Shown here one piece after another: positions 8,131 through 15,129 of a stretch of DNA of 64,000 nt (positions are counted from its first letter, which is position 1; each line of letters begins with the position of its first letter). The notes under the pieces were generated by a model that saw only the letters and a program-made list of their open reading frames with translations, was not told the origin of the DNA and did no database searches. The stretch lies in NCBI GenBank assembly GCA_034437655.1, contig DAOTTU010000001.1:1-64000 (forward strand), written 5' to 3'. Made by a program: the position numbers and the translations under genes. The DNA is from J027 sp034437655 (GTDB taxonomy: Bacteria > Chloroflexota > Anaerolineae > Aggregatilineales > J027).

Positions 8131-9045
8131 CTACAGCCCACGAATACCCACAGCCGTAAAGATCATGCCCCATACAAAGAAGGTGACACCGATCGCGCTG
8201 AATTTGAGGTAATTTTCCATGGGTTGCTGTACAAAACGACGTTGAAGGGGCAATTGCACCAGCATGACGCCAACGATGACAATTGCAAATAATAGTTCAC
8301 CCCACAGCAAGAAAGCGGCAATAACGCCAATTTGGGACAGGTTCATCGTAAGGACAATGAGCCAGGCGGCGCGCTGCGGGCCTAACAAAACCGGGATCGT
8401 GCGGATACCACCGCGCTTATCCCCGTCGATACTCTTATAATCATTAATACTCATAATCCCATGCGTGCCGAAGGAATACAGCAACGCCATGAGAACAGTT
8501 GCTTCAGTAAGTTGACCGAAGGCAAGGTGTCCAGCAATCCAGGCCAGACCTTCGTAAGAAACAGCAACAAGGCTATTACCCACCCACCCGTTGCGCTTGG
8601 CACGGAATGGTGGTGCGCTGTAGGCGTATGCCAGGAACATGCCCAGCGTGACGGCCGTCAGCACTTCAAGTCCAAGGTACAGCGCCATGCTGACACCGAG
8701 GAAAGTAAGTACGGCAATCGTCAACATCACCTGTGAAATAGAAACCAGACCGGCTGGAATAAGTCGATTGGGTTCGTTGACAGCATCAATCTCACGATCG
8801 AAGTAGTCATTCATTACCTGGGAAAGCCCACATAGTATCGGGCCGGCCATGATGACCCCTAGCAGCAATCGTCCGGCATTTGAAACATCCCAGAGCGTCG
8901 CACCACTAGCGATTGCGCCACAAAGAAACGCCCACATAGGTGCAAACCATGTGATTGGCTTCATCAACACGATCGAACGTGCCAGCAGCGCCGGGCGCTC
9001 TGGAGGGATCGAAACGTTTTTCATTGATTGCAGCGGTATGTTCAT
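8131..9045 (-). CDS. bchG: Bacteriochlorophyll synthase BchG
   Basis: BchG is a membrane UbiA-type prenyltransferase that esterifies bacteriochlorophyllide a with geranylgeranyl diphosphate. The product (304 residues from the ATG at 9043-9045) has about eight membrane helices and the two Asp-rich motifs of the family: N-D-Y-F-D-R-E-I-D-A-V-N-E-P-N-R and N-D-Y-K-S-I-D-G-D-K-R-G-G. A GTG at 9051, with GGAT 5 nt upstream, and an ATG at 9024 are alternative starts. It follows pufC after a 104-bp gap with a hairpin, so bchG may be transcribed partly by read-through from puf. Confidence 0.9.
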   Translation of the reverse strand: MNIPLQSMKNVSIPPERPALLARSIVLMKPITWFAPMWAFLCGAIASGATLWDVSNAGRLLLGVIMAGPILCGLSQVMNDYFDREIDAVNEPNRLIPAGLVSISQVMLTIAVLTFLGVSMALYLGLEVLTAVTLGMFLAYAYSAPPFRAKRNGWVGNSLVAVSYEGLAWIAGHLAFGQLTEATVLMALLYSFGTHGIMSINDYKSIDGDKRGGIRTIPVLLGPQRAAWLIVLTMNLSQIGVIAAFLLWGELLFAIVIVGVMLVQLPLQRRFVQQPMENYLKFSAIGVTFFVWGMIFTAVGIRGL

Positions 9046-9111
9046 GTACACGTTAGATCCAATCGTTGATACGGGTTATGAACCGTAAAACTCTCGTGCA
9101 AAAATAAGCGA

Positions 9112-9140
9112 GCAAGCCAGAAACAAAGACCCTGGCCTGC
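9112..9140 (-). terminator. Hairpin after pufC, possible partial terminator
   Basis: On the minus strand GCAGGCCAG pairs with CTGGCTTGC (one G-U wobble) around an 11-nt loop, and a TTTTT run follows a few bases further on. It separates pufC from bchG. The distance between stem and T-run makes a full intrinsic terminator doubtful; attenuation or 3'-end protection of puf mRNA is equally likely. Confidence 0.5.
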
Positions 9141-9155
9141 CCAAGACGCAAGCGA

Positions 9156-10304
9156 CTATCCGAGAATGTCTTCGGTCTCGGCTTCTGCTTCTTCCATATC
9201 GTCTGCCGATGCGTCCGCATCCATGTCAGCATCTGCATCCATGGCGTCGTCGTTCATCTCAGTTTCGGCAGCCGGGGCGTCGGCGTCTTCCATAGGTGCT
9301 GCATTGTCCTCAAGGTTGAAGCCCGGCAAGTTGGGACCAGCTTCATAGTCAGAGCGAAGTGCTTCTGGCATGATGTCCGCGTTGCGTACGGCCCCACCCG
9401 GAATCGGCGCACCGTTGTGGCACATATTACACGAGGGTTGCTGCCCCCCGAGGATGTCTGCGTAGTTGTTCCAGATATACTGCGTCATTTGCAGCATATT
9501 GATGGTGTAGTTCTTGGCCGGAACGCCTTGATAGTCTGGGAAGTAGCGGGAATTGTGGCAGTGCGTGCAGCCAACACCCAGGCTGGTGTTCATGTGATAC
9601 ATCACGGCCTGGTTGTATTGCACTGCATCCAGCGAAATGTCGTTCCGTGCATTGACGTTAAGGATGCCCTGTTCGTCGACGCTATAGACAACTTCGGGGT
9701 CCAGCGCGAGCCGCAGGTCTTCGTTTTCTGGCCAGGTTTGGGGAACCGCTTGCCCATAGTGGCAGGTTGCACAGCTAATTTGTGCGCCATAGGGCTGCTT
9801 GGTGTCCACCAGGTCGGGTAGTTGCGTCAGCCAGTTCTGGTTCAGGTCAGCAACCATGCGCAGATACTCGCGGGCCAGCATCTTGTTAGCCATTGCTTCT
9901 TCAGCGCCGGGGCCTTCCCAAACATCAGCCGCAAAGTTGTCTAACGAGTGACAATAGGTACAGTTGACGCCCATTGCCGCCGTCATGTGGTTGAGCATAT
10001 AGCCGATGACGCCGGTTGTACTCAAGCCTTCCAGCACGATGACGTTCTGCGGTTCTGGAAATTCGCCCGCATACTGCCCCATCGCAAGGTATGAATCACC
10101 ACTGACATATTGGTCAGCGTTGTTATAGTAGTCCACGTAGATGGCGGAAAGCGCTTCATCTACCTCGATATCAGCCTGTTCTTCATCAGCTTCGACCGTC
10201 GTATTGTAGACAAAGGTGATGACTCCGAACGTTATCAGAACCAGAGCACCTGTCACCAGGACGAAGACGATAAGAAAGGCGATGTAGTTTCTTGATTGAT
10301 CCAT
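9156..10304 (-). CDS. pufC: Reaction-centre tetraheme cytochrome c subunit PufC
   Basis: PufC re-reduces the photo-oxidised special pair on the outer face of the membrane. The 382-residue protein has an N-terminal membrane helix (about 8-33) without a recognisable lipobox, so it seems helix-anchored. It has four C-x-x-C-H heme sites, beginning at C115, C178, C246 and C292. GGAGGACG precedes the ATG. The last 45 residues (about 338-382) are an acidic low-complexity tail of Asp, Glu, Ala and Met with no heme motif. A comparable tail is present on ActE from the same cluster. The gene follows pufLM after 56 bp. Confidence 0.93.
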   Translation of the reverse strand: MDQSRNYIAFLIVFVLVTGALVLITFGVITFVYNTTVEADEEQADIEVDEALSAIYVDYYNNADQYVSGDSYLAMGQYAGEFPEPQNVIVLEGLSTTGVIGYMLNHMTAAMGVNCTYCHSLDNFAADVWEGPGAEEAMANKMLAREYLRMVADLNQNWLTQLPDLVDTKQPYGAQISCATCHYGQAVPQTWPENEDLRLALDPEVVYSVDEQGILNVNARNDISLDAVQYNQAVMYHMNTSLGVGCTHCHNSRYFPDYQGVPAKNYTINMLQMTQYIWNNYADILGGQQPSCNMCHNGAPIPGGAVRNADIMPEALRSDYEAGPNLPGFNLEDNAAPMEDADAPAAETEMNDDAMDADADMDADASADDMEEAEAETEDILG

Positions 10305-10360
10305 GTAATTCTCGTCCTCCGTTACATCGGATTTATTACGATACCGTTACGCGGGAACAG

Positions 10361-12238
10361 CTACGGTAACGGTGCAACAAAACCAGCGTCGACAGCCCAG
10401 GCATACCAGTCATTAATGACGGTGCCCGTTAGCAACAGGCCGATGCCACCTGTAATCCCGGTGAGTGCGGCAAACCACCATAACCAGTCATGGATCGTCT
10501 TCGAGGTCGCCTGGAAGCCCATGCACCAGCGCCAGTAGAGTTGAGCGCGGTGGGTACCGGGGCCTTCAGCCATCATCTCATCCATTTCTTTGTGAGAACC
10601 CCAGCGCGATGTGGCGACGATGGTTGCACCATGCATTGCCAGCAGCAGCGTAGAGCCCAACAAGAAGAAAATCGACAGCATGTGGAATGGGTTGTAATAG
10701 AAGTTGCCGTATTGAACGCTTACATTATTCGTCCACTCAAGAATAGCCCGGAAGCCATGGCCAGAAGCCTGCGCCCAGTTACCAATGAGGATTGGACGAA
10801 TCAGATAAATAACTAGATACAAGAAGATTGCAGCACCAAAGCCCCACGCCAGTTGTGGGCCCATGCCAGCCGAGTTCGCACGACGATAGACGCGCACCAA
10901 CCATGCCAGCACAGCAACATGCAGGAAGCCAGTTGCAAAGATCCATGCACCACCTTCACGCCACGGGGCCAGCTCCAGCCCATATTCGTACCCGGGTGGG
11001 TCGAGGGTCAGGTTCCAGAACTCACGTGCGAAGAGGATCGGGTTGTAGTCCACCGTCCACAGGTAATGCTCAATAATAATGAATGAGGTCAATGCGCCAG
11101 CGGCGACTGAGACGACACCTGCAATACCCAGGTAAACCGGCCCAACCTGACCTTCATCAAACAAACGGCGCATCAGCGGTACTTCAATAGGCTGCTTGAT
11201 CGCTGTGTTTTCCAGGCCACGACCACCGTATTCATATTCGTCAGGGTCCACTGGCTTACCAAACGCGCGGCTACGCCAGATTACGACACCGATGAGGAAC
11301 AGGGATGCGGCTGATGTTGTCTGCCAGAAGGGGAAGTCGTCCCAGAAGTTCCAGAAGCCAACCCAGTCGTCCACGAGGGTACCGGACAGGAAAATACACA
11401 GGTTCGAGAACAGCACGGAAAGTACACCAACCCAAAATGCAAGGCGGTGAATGCCGATTTCGCCAATACTGTAGCCCAACAAGTTACGCCAGAAGCCGTC
11501 TTCGTTGCCTTCTCTCATATACGGGCGGTTACGCACACTCAGGATCACTGAGCCGTGCATTGCCAGAATCAAGGTAGAGGCAAACAGCAGCGTAATGCCA
11601 ATGGCGTGGAACGGATTATAGAAGAAATTGTAATATTGGTAGCCAATGTTGGATACCCAGTCGAGGTGGTGCGTAATGCCGAGCGCAAACCCATTGCCCC
11701 ATGCCCCCATTGCAACTGGGCGCAAGAATTGCAGCGTAATCCATGAGGACAATACTGCACCAAAGGCAATCGGTACTTCATAGCTCATGTCGAGCTTACG
11801 AGCAATGTCAACTTGCCGTATCAGCCAACCGACAAAAGCCAGCGTGGCAAAAAACACCGTGAGTTGCCAGAAAAAACCTGGTTCGTTGGGGCCAACTAGG
11901 CTAAGCCCAGCGCTAATCGGTGGCGGGTCAAGCCGTGCCTGTAGAATGTTGTACTTTCCTTCAATAATCCATGCCTGATACATGTAAAAGATTACGCCAA
12001 AGAAAGTACCTAACAGAGACAAGACACCGAAGGTTCCCAGATAGAAACGACCAATCCAAAAGTCGAAAGGGTCTGCCCCAAAGAGCGCGTGCATCAGGGT
12101 TCCGCCAGGTTTTTTATAATACTGCTCCATCTCCAGCATGGAGAGGTTTCTGCCTTCTTTTACTTTCTCAAGGACAAGTCGGTGACGCTTTTCTTCCATC
12201 GGCTCGTCAGGAATTGCCCCTGTTAAAATCTTGGCCAT
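10361..12238 (-). CDS. pufLM: Fused photosynthetic reaction centre L-M protein
   Basis: One 625-residue reading frame encodes both type-2 reaction-centre subunits: L (about 1-320) and M (about 350-625), joined by a soluble linker. Fusion of pufL and pufM is known from Roseiflexus castenholzii. Special-pair ligands align at H211 (L half) and H519 (M half). Iron ligands align at H228, H264, H536, H583 and E551. H191 corresponds to the L-side accessory bacteriochlorophyll ligand. The M-side equivalent (purple M-His182) is L500, the change that in Chloroflexus places bacteriopheophytin there and gives a 3 BChl/3 BPheo centre. The residue matching purple L-His168 is F206. AAGGCGACC precedes the ATG. 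The 117-bp gap from pufA holds a strong hairpin. Confidence 0.96.
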   Translation of the reverse strand: MAKILTGAIPDEPMEEKRHRLVLEKVKEGRNLSMLEMEQYYKKPGGTLMHALFGADPFDFWIGRFYLGTFGVLSLLGTFFGVIFYMYQAWIIEGKYNILQARLDPPPISAGLSLVGPNEPGFFWQLTVFFATLAFVGWLIRQVDIARKLDMSYEVPIAFGAVLSSWITLQFLRPVAMGAWGNGFALGITHHLDWVSNIGYQYYNFFYNPFHAIGITLLFASTLILAMHGSVILSVRNRPYMREGNEDGFWRNLLGYSIGEIGIHRLAFWVGVLSVLFSNLCIFLSGTLVDDWVGFWNFWDDFPFWQTTSAASLFLIGVVIWRSRAFGKPVDPDEYEYGGRGLENTAIKQPIEVPLMRRLFDEGQVGPVYLGIAGVVSVAAGALTSFIIIEHYLWTVDYNPILFAREFWNLTLDPPGYEYGLELAPWREGGAWIFATGFLHVAVLAWLVRVYRRANSAGMGPQLAWGFGAAIFLYLVIYLIRPILIGNWAQASGHGFRAILEWTNNVSVQYGNFYYNPFHMLSIFFLLGSTLLLAMHGATIVATSRWGSHKEMDEMMAEGPGTHRAQLYWRWCMGFQATSKTIHDWLWWFAALTGITGGIGLLLTGTVINDWYAWAVDAGFVAPLP

Positions 12239-12279
12239 AGGTCGCCTTACTTTCTATCTGTTTGAGATATGCAAGTGTC

Positions 12280-12321
12280 GGGCGAAACTACGCTTCGACA
12301 CATCGACAGGTAATTTCGCCC
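12280..12321 (-). other. Intercistronic hairpin between pufA and pufLM
   Basis: GGGCGAAA at 12280-12287 is complementary to TTTCGCCC at 12314-12321 (8 bp). The stem extends by 3 bp after one mismatch, and an inner TCGA/TCGA stem lies within the loop. It lies in the 117-bp gap between pufA and pufLM. In Rhodobacter capsulatus a hairpin at the same position protects the pufBA mRNA segment, so antenna outnumbers reaction centre. The structure is seen; the role here is inference from that precedent. Confidence 0.65.
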
Positions 12322-12355
12322 TAAAACACCTAACAGTGTCATTCACGACAGACTT

Positions 12356-12520
12356 TTACAGCCAGTTATAGGTTTCGCTGCTCAAGAGGATGAAGTGAAT
12401 GGTGAGTGCAACCCCGATACCCAGCAGGATATAGAGGATCATAACCGTCGTAAATTCAATTGGACGATTCTTCTTGCTCGGAACAATATACTTTTCTTCA
12501 ATATTCGGTTGGTCGGCCAT
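12356..12520 (-). CDS. pufA: Light-harvesting alpha polypeptide PufA
   Basis: This 54-residue antenna polypeptide has a polar N-terminus, one membrane helix (about 23-47) with a single candidate bacteriochlorophyll ligand H42 in the pattern A-L-T-I-H-F-I-L-L-S-S, and the C-terminal Y-N-W-L. These features match the alpha subunit of the Chloroflexus B808-866 and Roseiflexus antennae. It starts 3 bp after pufB, with AGGAGACG overlapping the end of pufB as the ribosome-binding site. The product pairs with PufB in the ring around the reaction centre. Confidence 0.93.
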   Translation of the reverse strand: MADQPNIEEKYIVPSKKNRPIEFTTVMILYILLGIGVALTIHFILLSSETYNWL

Positions 12521-12523
12521 CTT

Positions 12524-12742
12524 TTATGCGTCTCCTAACCAGGGTTCCCAAATGTAAACGAGCGTATGTGCGACAATAGCGATGACCATAAAGCCGTAGG
12601 TAGCTTTAACGACGATGTCGTGCATCAGCCATTCTTCATTGTTGAACAGACCCCTCCAACGATCTGGGACCAGGTCGTTGTCAGCTTGTACCATTTCTTG
12701 ATACTCTTCTGTCCGGATGATTACGTCTCTGCTTTCTGACAT
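12524..12742 (-). CDS. pufB: Light-harvesting beta polypeptide PufB
   Basis: The C-terminal 50 residues match Chloroflexota antenna beta chains: L-V-P-x-R-W-R-x-L-F-N-N, then W-L-M-H-D-I-V-V-K and I-V-A-H-T-L-V-Y-I-W. Two histidines (H41 and H59) are candidate ligands for the two bacteriochlorophyll spectral forms. The 72-residue frame is about 17-19 residues longer at the N-terminus than relatives. The ATG at 12740-12742 has TGGAGGC about 13 nt upstream. A second in-frame ATG at 12692-12694 would give 56 residues, nearer the family length, with a weaker GAAGAG site. Both starts remain possible. Confidence 0.92.
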   Translation of the reverse strand: MSESRDVIIRTEEYQEMVQADNDLVPDRWRGLFNNEEWLMHDIVVKATYGFMVIAIVAHTLVYIWEPWLGDA

Positions 12743-12907
12743 GATTGTTGCTTTGCCTCCATATTATGGCAGTTGGACGAACATTAACCTAAAAGGGTGG
12801 GGTTGCGGGTCTCCCCACAACCAGCGCTATCCCTGAGGTTACAAAAGTTAAACCAGCGCTAATTTCAGTCTAACATTTGTGCTATTTACTGAAAGTGACA
12901 AATGTCA
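12743..12907 (-). promoter_or_regulatory. pufB upstream control region
   Basis: This 165-bp gap between the paralogous small gene and pufB is dense in signals. TGACAAATGTCA (12896-12907) is a perfect dyad, and a related half-match TAACATTTGTG lies at 12872-12882. AACCAGCGCTA occurs twice (12819-12829 and 12851-12861), 32 bp apart, about three helical turns. A 9-bp hairpin with a GAGA tetraloop on the minus strand lies at 12801-12822. No convincing sigma-70 promoter was found, so either an alternative promoter or read-through from act supplies puf transcripts. Confidence 0.5.
12801..12822 (-). terminator. GAGA-tetraloop hairpin upstream of pufB
   Basis: On the minus strand GGTTGTGGG pairs with CCCGCAACC (one G-U wobble) around a GNRA-type GAGA loop. 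CCACCCTTTT follows. It may end or attenuate transcription from the act genes, or cap the 5' end of a processed pufBA mRNA. The T-run is short and set back from the stem, so termination is not certain. Confidence 0.5.
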
Positions 12908-13171
12908 TCATCTCTTGTTACGGATACTTTTGACAATCTTGTCAACCGCTGGTGCAAAACCGCCTTTGCGCAAACCACTCAAGAAACTGAGCGTATTGGC
13001 TGCGGCGTCTTCAAATTTGAGTGACACACCATTGAACTGGCAGTCTACGAAAGATGGCAATTCGCCACCGGCATAGACAAGCGCTGAATTTTCGAAGGTG
13101 CAGCCCTTGAACTCTATGCCGTCTACCGTGACTGCCTTGTTGCTGAAAGTCTGTTTTTCAACCGTGTTCAT
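12908..13171 (-). CDS. Small soluble protein, paralogue of the upstream membrane protein
   Basis: This 87-residue protein has no membrane helix. It aligns over its length with residues 1-80 of the product of 13168-13830: F-x-N-x-A-V-x-V-D-G near the start, then C-x-F-x-N, Y-x-G-G-E-L-P-x-F-V, and L-x-K-G-G-F near the end. The regular C-x-F and F-x-G-V turns resemble a short pentapeptide-repeat-like beta structure. Its ATG overlaps the upstream stop (ATGA), so the pair is translationally coupled. Function is unknown. Location between actE and pufB points to respiratory or photosynthetic complex assembly, which is inference. Confidence 0.65.
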   Translation of the reverse strand: MNTVEKQTFSNKAVTVDGIEFKGCTFENSALVYAGGELPSFVDCQFNGVSLKFEDAAANTLSFLSGLRKGGFAPAVDKIVKSIRNKR

Positions 13172-13830
13172 TCCGGGTCTTCTCCTTCAGCTTCGGCAGG
13201 TACTGCTTCTAGTGAATCGTCGGCGGCGATAATTGACATCGCGTCTTCGATTGTGATACTTCCGATACCATTTGCTTCATCGATCCATTCATAGCTTGCC
13301 AGGTTCGCACGTTGTCCGGCGTCCAGGTCGTCATAAATGACAGCCAGGTCATCTGGTAAAGCTGGCATAAGATCGAGCGGAATTTCTTGTCGAAGTGGGC
13401 GGCCTTCTGCGAGAATTTCTTCGTCAGGGTAAATAATAAAGCCATACCACAAGCCCGCAATCAGCCCTACAGTCAGCACAATCAGCGTCAAATTGAGTAC
13501 TGCAAGCTGGCCATAGTTAGTGCCTGTTGCTTCGGCATTGACGTTGCGGTCATACGCTGGCATTGGTTTCTCGCCGCGTTCAACAACAGTCAATGTCTCT
13601 TCAACTTGTTTGGTAAACCCACCCTTATAGAGTGCCGTCAGGTAGTCGAGGGTCCGGTAGGCACCGTCCTCAAGCTGGATATTCACGCCTTCAAATTCAC
13701 ACCGCACAAAGTTGGGCAACTCACCACCCCGATAGAGCAGGCGGCAGTTCGTGAAGACACATGCTTCAAAGCGGTTGCCATCAACTTCAACGGCGGTGTT
13801 AGTGAAGGACTGGTTCTGAAATGTTGCCAT
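13168..13830 (-). CDS. Membrane-anchored protein at the expected actF position, function unknown
   Basis: This 220-residue protein has three parts. Residues 1-80 are a cytoplasmic beta-rich module homologous to the next gene. Residues 109-134 form one membrane helix. Residues 135-220 form an acidic domain containing Y-E-W-I-D-E-A-N-G-I-G-S-I-T-I-E-D-A-M. From memory, that last motif resembles the C-terminal pattern of small single-helix proteins found beside SCO1 or cytochrome oxidase genes; a profile search would confirm or exclude this. It is not ActF, which is about 400 residues with ten helices. It begins 13 bp after actE and ends in an ATGA overlap with its paralogue. Confidence 0.6.
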   Translation of the reverse strand: MATFQNQSFTNTAVEVDGNRFEACVFTNCRLLYRGGELPNFVRCEFEGVNIQLEDGAYRTLDYLTALYKGGFTKQVEETLTVVERGEKPMPAYDRNVNAEATGTNYGQLAVLNLTLIVLTVGLIAGLWYGFIIYPDEEILAEGRPLRQEIPLDLMPALPDDLAVIYDDLDAGQRANLASYEWIDEANGIGSITIEDAMSIIAADDSLEAVPAEAEGEDPE

Positions 13831-13843
13831 CGTATATGCCTCC

Positions 13844-14587
13844 CTATTCGCCTTCGTTGCCCATCATGTCGCCGTCCATTGCCTCGCCACCGTCGGCAGC
13901 ATCAGCATCCGGCGCACCGAAATTGGTCATTTCGGCCGTATCGGCGTCAGTCATGGTTTCACCAGCGGTCACAGCAGACATAAAGCTGCTCTGGACATCG
14001 CTCGGTAGGGCTTCGATTTCGGCGTATTCGGCCAGTTGCAAAGCACGGATGTAGGCGATCACGGCCCAACGTTCTTCTGGGTCAAGGGTATACGCCTGGT
14101 TGTACATTGCCCCGCGCCCCTGCGTGATAATCAGGTAGAAAACACCAACCGGCGCATTCCGCGAGGATTCGGTGTGCAACGAGGGTGCAACCAACCCTTC
14201 CTGGGCAAGAACACCCTGGCCATAGCCAGCTTCACCATGACACGCTGCGCAAACGCCGTTGTAAAGGCGCTGGCCTTCGTGCAAGACATCTTCTGTGATT
14301 TCGATGGGGAAGGTTGTGGCAAAGGTGCCATCAACGCGCCCTTCGTACAGATGGGTGTCTTCACGTAAGAAGCCAACCGGGACAGCATTTGGGTCCAGCT
14401 CGGGGGCACCAACTTCAAAGTTCGTACTTGGGCCGAAAGGATCTCTGATCTTGGGTTGATCTTTCATGTTGCCAATTTCAGTACAGCCCGTCACCATCAG
14501 CAATACGGCTAACATGACCAGAACCCAGAACTTCGGCGTTGCCGGAGAGCTACGGGTCACAAACTGTGGAAAGTATTTCTTGTTCAA
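13844..14587 (-). CDS. actE: Alternative complex III monoheme cytochrome c ActE
   Basis: ActE is the monoheme cytochrome subunit of the quinol-oxidising alternative complex III. The 247-residue lipoprotein has a signal peptide ending in a lipobox (L-M-V-T-G-C, lipidated C35), a single C-A-A-C-H heme site at 113-117, and a probable axial Met in G-R-G-A-M-Y-N near 161. The start appears to be TTG at 14585-14587, overlapping the actD stop as TTGA. Residues 210-247 are an Asp/Met/Gly/Ala-rich acidic tail like that of PufC. Size and order agree with act operons. Confidence 0.87.
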   Translation of the reverse strand: MNKKYFPQFVTRSSPATPKFWVLVMLAVLLMVTGCTEIGNMKDQPKIRDPFGPSTNFEVGAPELDPNAVPVGFLREDTHLYEGRVDGTFATTFPIEITEDVLHEGQRLYNGVCAACHGEAGYGQGVLAQEGLVAPSLHTESSRNAPVGVFYLIITQGRGAMYNQAYTLDPEERWAVIAYIRALQLAEYAEIEALPSDVQSSFMSAVTAGETMTDADTAEMTNFGAPDADAADGGEAMDGDMMGNEGE

Positions 14588-15129
14588 CTTTGAACCTCAC
14601 TCACATTAATCGGTTCTAGACCCTCCAGGAACGCTTTCGTCGATTGCGGGTCAAATTGCCGATCGGTCGCTTCAATGACGAGGAAAAAGTGGCTGTGTGA
14701 GGCCGTGTCGATGTTCTCGGCATTAAAGATTGGGTGATAGGGTAGCGGCAGGCCGTTTTGGGCGAACATAAACCCGACAGCAACCAACCCGGCGGTCAAA
14801 ATTCCAAGTTCAAAAATCACAGGGATAAACGCAGGGATACTCAATTCAGGGCGGCCACCGACGTTTAGTGCATACACTTCGGTCGAGGTCCATGCCTGGA
14901 TGATGTAGCCTACGAAGAATCCAAAGAAGATCGCCGCTGGAACCAGATACGGCAGGAAATTGATACGGTCTTCTAGCACGTCGGCCAGACCTTCGACATG
15001 GAAGGGCGTATGTGCCCGTAGTTTTTGGTAGCCAGCCGCACGTGCTTCAACGGCGGCGTCCATCAAACTTTCCGGATTGTCAAATTCAGCGGTCAAGCCA
15101 TAGAGTGTGCCATTACCATTAGTGCTCAT
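14584..15129 (-). CDS. actD: Alternative complex III subunit ActD (DUF3341)
   Basis: This 181-residue protein has two membrane helices (about 75-100 and 115-140), as in ActD of alternative complex III. The N-terminal cytoplasmic segment carries L-Y-G-L-T-A-E-F-D-N-P-E-S-L-M-D-A-A and the C-terminus V-I-E-A-T-D-R-Q-F-D. The ATG at 15127-15129 overlaps the end of actC by 11 bp; a longer upstream frame lies inside actC and is unlikely. The stop overlaps the actE start. Confidence 0.85.
   Translation of the reverse strand: MSTNGNGTLYGLTAEFDNPESLMDAAVEARAAGYQKLRAHTPFHVEGLADVLEDRINFLPYLVPAAIFFGFFVGYIIQAWTSTEVYALNVGGRPELSIPAFIPVIFELGILTAGLVAVGFMFAQNGLPLPYHPIFNAENIDTASHSHFFLVIEATDRQFDPQSTKAFLEGLEPINVSEVQS

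Noticed and set aside
13168..13830. Considered as a divergent ActF
   Set aside because: It has only one membrane helix and 220 residues, while ActF has about ten helices and about 400 residues.
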